Of a DNA stretch of 26,088 nt, positions 22,379 through 26,088 are shown one piece after another. Source of the DNA: DASVTU01 sp036387415 (GTDB lineage: Bacteria; Acidobacteriota; Blastocatellia; Pyrinomonadales; Pyrinomonadaceae); the NCBI GenBank assembly GCA_036387415.1, contig DASVTU010000020.1, positions 1-26,088 on the forward strand. The letters run 5' to 3'. The number at the start of each line of letters is the position of its first letter. Within the stretch, counting starts at the first letter, position 1. Made by a program: the position numbers and the translations under genes. The notes beneath the pieces are model-generated. The model saw nothing but the letters and a program-made list of their open reading frames with translations. It was not told the DNA's origin and searched no databases.

Positions 22379-24406
22379 TTACTTCTCAAGGTTTTCGATG
22401 TGGACAGGCTCAACCGCATCGGCCAACTCGAAACCGAAAACCTTTGAATAAAAATAGAGTTCGCCGTCGAGCGCGCGTTTGATATTTTCGGCGCGACGAA
22501 AGCCGTGCTGTTCGCCCTCGAACGGGACGTAAGCGACGGGCAAGCCTTTCGCACGCAACGCATCCACCATCATCTCGGCCTGATTCGGCGGCACCACTTC
22601 GTCTTCCAATCCCTGAAAAAAGATGACCGGACAGGCAAGTCGGTCGGTGAAATTAATCGGCGCGCGTGCTTCGTAGAGGTCTGCACGTTCAGGGTAGGGG
22701 CCGATGAGACGGTCGAGATAACGCGACTCGAATTTGTGCGTCTCTCTGGCGAGCGCGGCGAGGTCGCTGACGCCGTAGTGGCTTGCTCCGGCCTTGAAGA
22801 AATCGCGGAAGGTGAGCGCGCCGAGCACCGTGTAGCCTCCGGCGCTGCCGCCCGTGATAGCGCAACGCTCGCCGTCCACTTCGCCGCGCGCCGCGAGGAA
22901 GCGTGCGCCGTTGACGCAATCGTCGATGTCTACGATGCCCCAGCGACCGTCGAGACGTTGGCGGTAGGCGCGACCGTAGCCCGTGCTTCCGCCGTAGTTC
23001 ACGTCGAGCACGGCGATGCCGCGACTCGTCCAGTATTGAATCTCAAGACGAAGCGTGGTTGAAGCGGCAGAGGTCGGGCCGCCGTGACATTTAACGAGAA
23101 GCGGCGGGCGCTCGCCTTCGGTCGCGACGAAATCGCGGTTACGCGGACGATAGAAGATGGCGTGCGCCGTCAGCCCGTCTTCGGTTGGATACTCAATTGG
23201 CTCCGGCGTCGAAAGATATTCGGCATCGACTTCGGTGCTGGCAGAATGGCGCAGCGTCGTTAGTTCACGCGTCGCGAGATTGAATTCGACCACCGTCGCT
23301 TTTTGCGTCGGCGAGCCACCGATGAAAAACGCGCGTTCGCCGTCGGCGAGTATGGAACCGAACTCGGTATATGGAATCTCAATGGTTTCGAGTTTGAGCG
23401 TCGTCGTGTCGAGGCTCGCGAGTCGCCATGTGCCGCGCTCGCCGTAGGTGCAGATGATTCGTTCAGGCGAAGCGAAGGCATACGTCACCGTTCCAAACAC
23501 CCACTGCGGCAGACCGAACTCCGCCGCCATCTCACACAAAGGCTCAGCAGCAAGCGTCTCATCCTCTCGCTCGAACGACATCGACGCGTCACCGCCGATG
23601 CGGTAAAGATTCCACCAGCCGCTTCGGTCGGAGACGAAATATAGTTGACCGTCGGGCGACCATTCGGGCTGAAAGATTGACTCGTCAACTCCGCCCGCCA
23701 CCTTACGCTTCCGTCTGAGCGAACCATCCTCTGCCAACTCTCCAACCCACAACTCGCAACCATCCCACGGCATGTTCGGATGATTCCACGCGAGCCACGC
23801 CAGCAACTTCCCATCTGGACTGATGCGCGGCGACGAATAAAAATCATGCCCCTCGACGAGCACATCTCCCGGCTCCCCGTCCTGCGCGCTCTCGCCAGCA
23901 TTCCTGTCAACATCCTTCTCCGCGTTATCTCTGACACGGACGCTGACGATGGTGGTGACGGCTTCGCGTCCGGCCTCCGTGTGGTCTTCGCGCACGGCGA
24001 CGAGGCGGCGTCGGCGCGCGTCGTAGACGTAATCGGCGTAACGCAAATCGACGGGAGGCGTCAGTGGTCGCGGCGCGGCGTCGTCGGCGTGCGACGTTTG
24101 ATAGAGTCGATGGTCTGCGAAGTTTGAAAAGTAGACGACGCCTCCGGCGATCGTGTACGCGCCGCCGCCGTATTCGTGGACGCGCGTGCGCGCGTTGAAT
24201 CCCGCTGGAGTCATATCGTAGACGGAGCTGTCGGGCGTCCGCCGCACGATGCAGACGCGTCCGCCTTCCGAGGGGCGCAGCTCCGACCAGTAAATGTCTT
24301 CGCCGTCGAGTGCGATGCGTCCAAGCCCGACCGTCCCCGTGACAATCACATCGGAAGTAATCGGCGATTTCCAGGAGCCGTAAGGCGCGACGCGCGTTTG
24401 GTTCAT
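22379..24406 (-). CDS. S9 family serine peptidase (prolyl oligopeptidase type)
   Basis: A 675-residue peptidase of the dipeptidyl aminopeptidase / acylaminoacyl peptidase type. An N-terminal beta-propeller (about 20-400) filters small peptides; DPP/TolB-like units such as SSPRISPDGKLLAWLAWNHP and FQPEWSPDGQLYFVSDRSGW are visible. The C-terminal alpha/beta-hydrolase domain (about 410-660) carries the triad: S521 in GGSAGG, D602 in GLEDEVVPP and H634 in EGEQHGF. No signal peptide is seen, so it probably acts on peptides in the cytoplasm. The ATG at 24406 has GAGGAG upstream. It follows the ATP-grasp gene by 81 bases and is probably co-transcribed with it. Confidence 0.94.
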   Translation of the reverse strand: MNQTRVAPYGSWKSPITSDVIVTGTVGLGRIALDGEDIYWSELRPSEGGRVCIVRRTPDSSVYDMTPAGFNARTRVHEYGGGAYTIAGGVVYFSNFADHRLYQTSHADDAAPRPLTPPVDLRYADYVYDARRRRLVAVREDHTEAGREAVTTIVSVRVRDNAEKDVDRNAGESAQDGEPGDVLVEGHDFYSSPRISPDGKLLAWLAWNHPNMPWDGCELWVGELAEDGSLRRKRKVAGGVDESIFQPEWSPDGQLYFVSDRSGWWNLYRIGGDASMSFEREDETLAAEPLCEMAAEFGLPQWVFGTVTYAFASPERIICTYGERGTWRLASLDTTTLKLETIEIPYTEFGSILADGERAFFIGGSPTQKATVVEFNLATRELTTLRHSASTEVDAEYLSTPEPIEYPTEDGLTAHAIFYRPRNRDFVATEGERPPLLVKCHGGPTSAASTTLRLEIQYWTSRGIAVLDVNYGGSTGYGRAYRQRLDGRWGIVDIDDCVNGARFLAARGEVDGERCAITGGSAGGYTVLGALTFRDFFKAGASHYGVSDLAALARETHKFESRYLDRLIGPYPERADLYEARAPINFTDRLACPVIFFQGLEDEVVPPNQAEMMVDALRAKGLPVAYVPFEGEQHGFRRAENIKRALDGELYFYSKVFGFELADAVEPVHIENLEK

Positions 24407-24487
24407 ACAGTGTCTCTCCTCATCCCCGTCGCTCTTTCGCGCGACGTTTCAAGATTGCTGATTTGTAAAGTTATTTGACGGATGCGT

Positions 24488-25714
24488 TTAATGCGGCCTC
24501 TCAAGCGGAGGCACGACGGCGCAGAATTCGTCCACGAAGCGACGCGCATACTCGTCGAGCAACTCGCGCACGCGCGCCTGACTCGGCGAACGCACGATGA
24601 GGCCGACGTGGTAGTTTTTATCGACGCGATAGACGATTTCCGGCTCGGTGTAGTTGGAAGTATCCGGCTGTTGCTGACGCGCCAGAGACAACACGATGCC
24701 GCCATACTCTCGACGCGTGGGCGCGACTTCGTAAGGCTGCTCGCCGCCCGCAAGTTCTATCTTCGCCCACTCGCGCCATAGATTGACGCCGCACGCCGCT
24801 TCGTGATTCTCCGCCGTGTATGCGCCGCCGACACGCGACGCGACTTCGAGAAAATAGAAACGACCGTCCAGGGCGCTCTTGATAAATTCGGCGTGCGCCG
24901 CGCCGCGCCTGAGTCGGAGACTTGCGAGAAGTTGGCGGTTGATTTCAAACAGAATCTTTTCATCTTCCGAATCGTGCTCGACCGTGTAAGAGATAAAGAC
25001 GCCGCCCTGATGCGCGACATCCATCGGCGGACGCCCGTAAACATTCGCGCCCGCGAAAACCACTTCGCCTTCGTGCACCAGCGAATCGACGTGGTAGACA
25101 TCGCCCGCCACGAAGCGTTCGAGCAGATAGTTGGAAGAATGTTCCTGCCACGCGCCGCGCGCGTCGAGCGCATCAATCGCGCGCCAGACCTGTTCCGATT
25201 CCTCCAACTTTTGAATCCCGATGGCCGACACGTCCGAGCGCGGTTTGAGCACCCACGGCGGCGGCACGCGATTCATATAATTTCGCACCGCCGCATAATT
25301 TAAGAGGTGCACAAACGCGGGGACGCGGATGCCCGCCTCCTCGGCTCTCACGCGCATCGCCAACTTGTCGCGGAAAAGGCGCGCCGTCGAAATTCCCATT
25401 CCTGCGAGACGCAAGTGTTCACGGATGAGCGCCGCCGTCCCCACGTCGTATTCTTCAAGCGCGACGAGACGGTCAATCCTCTCTCTACGCGCCAGTTGCG
25501 TCGCGCGTTCCAGATATGCGTCGGGAGAAGCGTCGTCCGGCACGGCGATGATTTCGTCAATGCTTTCGCGTGGCCAAGCCTCCGGCAATAACTTCTCCTT
25601 CGTCAACAGAAACACGCGCGCGCCCTGCCGTCTGCACTGGCGCAGGAAATCCACGCCCTTGAAATAACTCGCCAGACAAACCACATTCAAGGCATGAGTC
25701 CGTTTTTCCGCCAC
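24488..25714 (-). CDS. ATP-grasp domain protein (probable carboxylate-amine or peptide ligase)
   Basis: A 408-residue protein from the GTG at 25714, which has AGAAGG about eight bases upstream; the in-frame ATG at 25801 lacks a ribosome site. An N-terminal Rossmann-like part (LNVVCLASYFKGVDFLRQC) precedes the ATP-grasp fold: PWVLKPRSDVSAIGI with K157, LLERFVAGDVYHVDS, AHAEFI and FYFLEVASRVGGAY with E290. The usual Asn of the last motif is Ser here. Enzymes of this family activate a carboxylate as acyl phosphate and join it to an amine, and the substrates cannot be assigned. It is followed by the S9 peptidase gene. Confidence 0.87.
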   Translation of the reverse strand: MAEKRTHALNVVCLASYFKGVDFLRQCRRQGARVFLLTKEKLLPEAWPRESIDEIIAVPDDASPDAYLERATQLARRERIDRLVALEEYDVGTAALIREHLRLAGMGISTARLFRDKLAMRVRAEEAGIRVPAFVHLLNYAAVRNYMNRVPPPWVLKPRSDVSAIGIQKLEESEQVWRAIDALDARGAWQEHSSNYLLERFVAGDVYHVDSLVHEGEVVFAGANVYGRPPMDVAHQGGVFISYTVEHDSEDEKILFEINRQLLASLRLRRGAAHAEFIKSALDGRFYFLEVASRVGGAYTAENHEAACGVNLWREWAKIELAGGEQPYEVAPTRREYGGIVLSLARQQQPDTSNYTEPEIVYRVDKNYHVGLIVRSPSQARVRELLDEYARRFVDEFCAVVPPLERPH

Positions 25715-25801
25715 AAAGTTTACCTTCTCTCGTCTTGTCTCAGCGTCGCATGGAAAATGGGCGGTGTAAGTATATCTCGTTTCAATCGACGCACACAGCA
25801 A

Positions 25802-25836
25802 AGCGGCGAAGGCTCACTTGATGAACCTCCGCCGCT
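25802..25836 (-). terminator. Hairpin after the TonB-like gene
   Basis: The arms AGCGGCGaAGG and CCTcCGCCGCT (25802-25812 with 25826-25836) pair with one mismatch. It lies about 110 bases after the stop of the partial gene at 25946-26088 and before the ATP-grasp gene. The plus strand carries a TCTTTTT tail and the minus strand only TTTGC. Confidence 0.55.
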
Positions 25837-25945
25837 CTCGTCTTTTTCGATGTCTATACTGCTTCTTGACCGAACGACTGCGGGATTCCAAACGCCTCCG
25901 GTCTCTCTCTGTTTCAAACACTGTTCCGGCAGCAATCCGGCAGCA

Positions 25946-26088
25946 TTAGTAGATATTGAAGGAGTATTCTACCGTCACCCACTGCGATACCGTCCTCCCG
26001 TCCTTCTGCGCCGGCGTAAACCTGATCTGCCTCGCCGCCGCTATCGCTCTCTCCGTCAACCCGTCCGGTAATCCCTTCACTACCTGAA
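25946..26088 (-). CDS. TonB C-terminal domain protein, partial (N-terminus beyond right edge)
   Basis: The last 47 codons of a gene entering from the right edge. The sequence LPDGLTERAIAAARQIRFTP followed by QKDGRTVSQWVTVEYSFNIY is the hallmark end of the TonB C-terminal domain family, in which a conserved GL..AI.A...W.F.PA.K.G..V......V.F pattern ends in an aromatic strand. TonB proteins transmit proton-motive energy from the inner membrane to outer-membrane transporters. Many Acidobacteriota proteins carry this domain in other contexts, so the complete gene may not be a classical TonB. No start is visible. Only the family of the last domain is certain. Confidence 0.85.
   Translation of the reverse strand, partial: QVVKGLPDGLTERAIAAARQIRFTPAQKDGRTVSQWVTVEYSFNIY

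Overview
The window reads as chromosomal DNA of an environmental Acidobacteriota-like bacterium, possibly class Blastocatellia; the class is a guess. The best evidence is the exported protein at 14586-16751, which ends in the TIGR03437-type C-terminal domain (motif SGLDQINVRIP) that is abundant in Acidobacteriota. An exported FecR-DUF6600 protein, zinc-finger anti-sigma factors beside ECF sigma factors, and high-GC coding with clear Shine-Dalgarno sites also fit. No phage, CRISPR array, rRNA, tRNA or intact insertion sequence was seen.

Left part (1-10154, all minus strand): two ECF sigma/anti-sigma pairs frame a set of envelope genes. In transcription order from the right: a membrane-anchored unknown protein (10154-9306), a palindromic heptamer-repeat element, sigma and anti-sigma genes that overlap by one base (8956-7254), then two exported HEAT-repeat paralogues (7165-5813 and 5576-4404) separated by a leader with strong hairpins. 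A long hairpin follows, then a small membrane protein and a 734-residue SPFH protein with tandem repeats before its SPFH domain (4245-1223), a terminator, and a second sigma gene (1055-429) with a truncated anti-sigma gene running off the left edge.

Middle part (10596-19945): an aldo/keto reductase, a FecR-DUF6600 protein with a 400-residue Arg/Pro/Glu-rich tail, the TIGR03437 protein, a YbdK-type carboxylate-amine ligase on the minus strand, and a divergent DSD1/D-threonine-aldolase-like PLP enzyme followed by inorganic pyrophosphatase.

Right part (19965-26088): a DEDDh exonuclease on the minus strand, then a translation/RNA cluster on the plus strand (glycine-rich RRM protein, infA with a TTG start, rpsU) with strong terminators. 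It ends with a minus-strand ATP-grasp ligase plus S9 peptidase pair and the C-terminal end of a TonB-like protein cut by the right edge.

The most unusual items are the repeat-SPFH-coiled-coil protein, whose domain order resembles the eukaryotic major vault protein; the 7-bp periodic palindromic element at 9081-9178; the hairpin leader between the HEAT paralogues; and two genes with a -10-like box four bases before the start codon.
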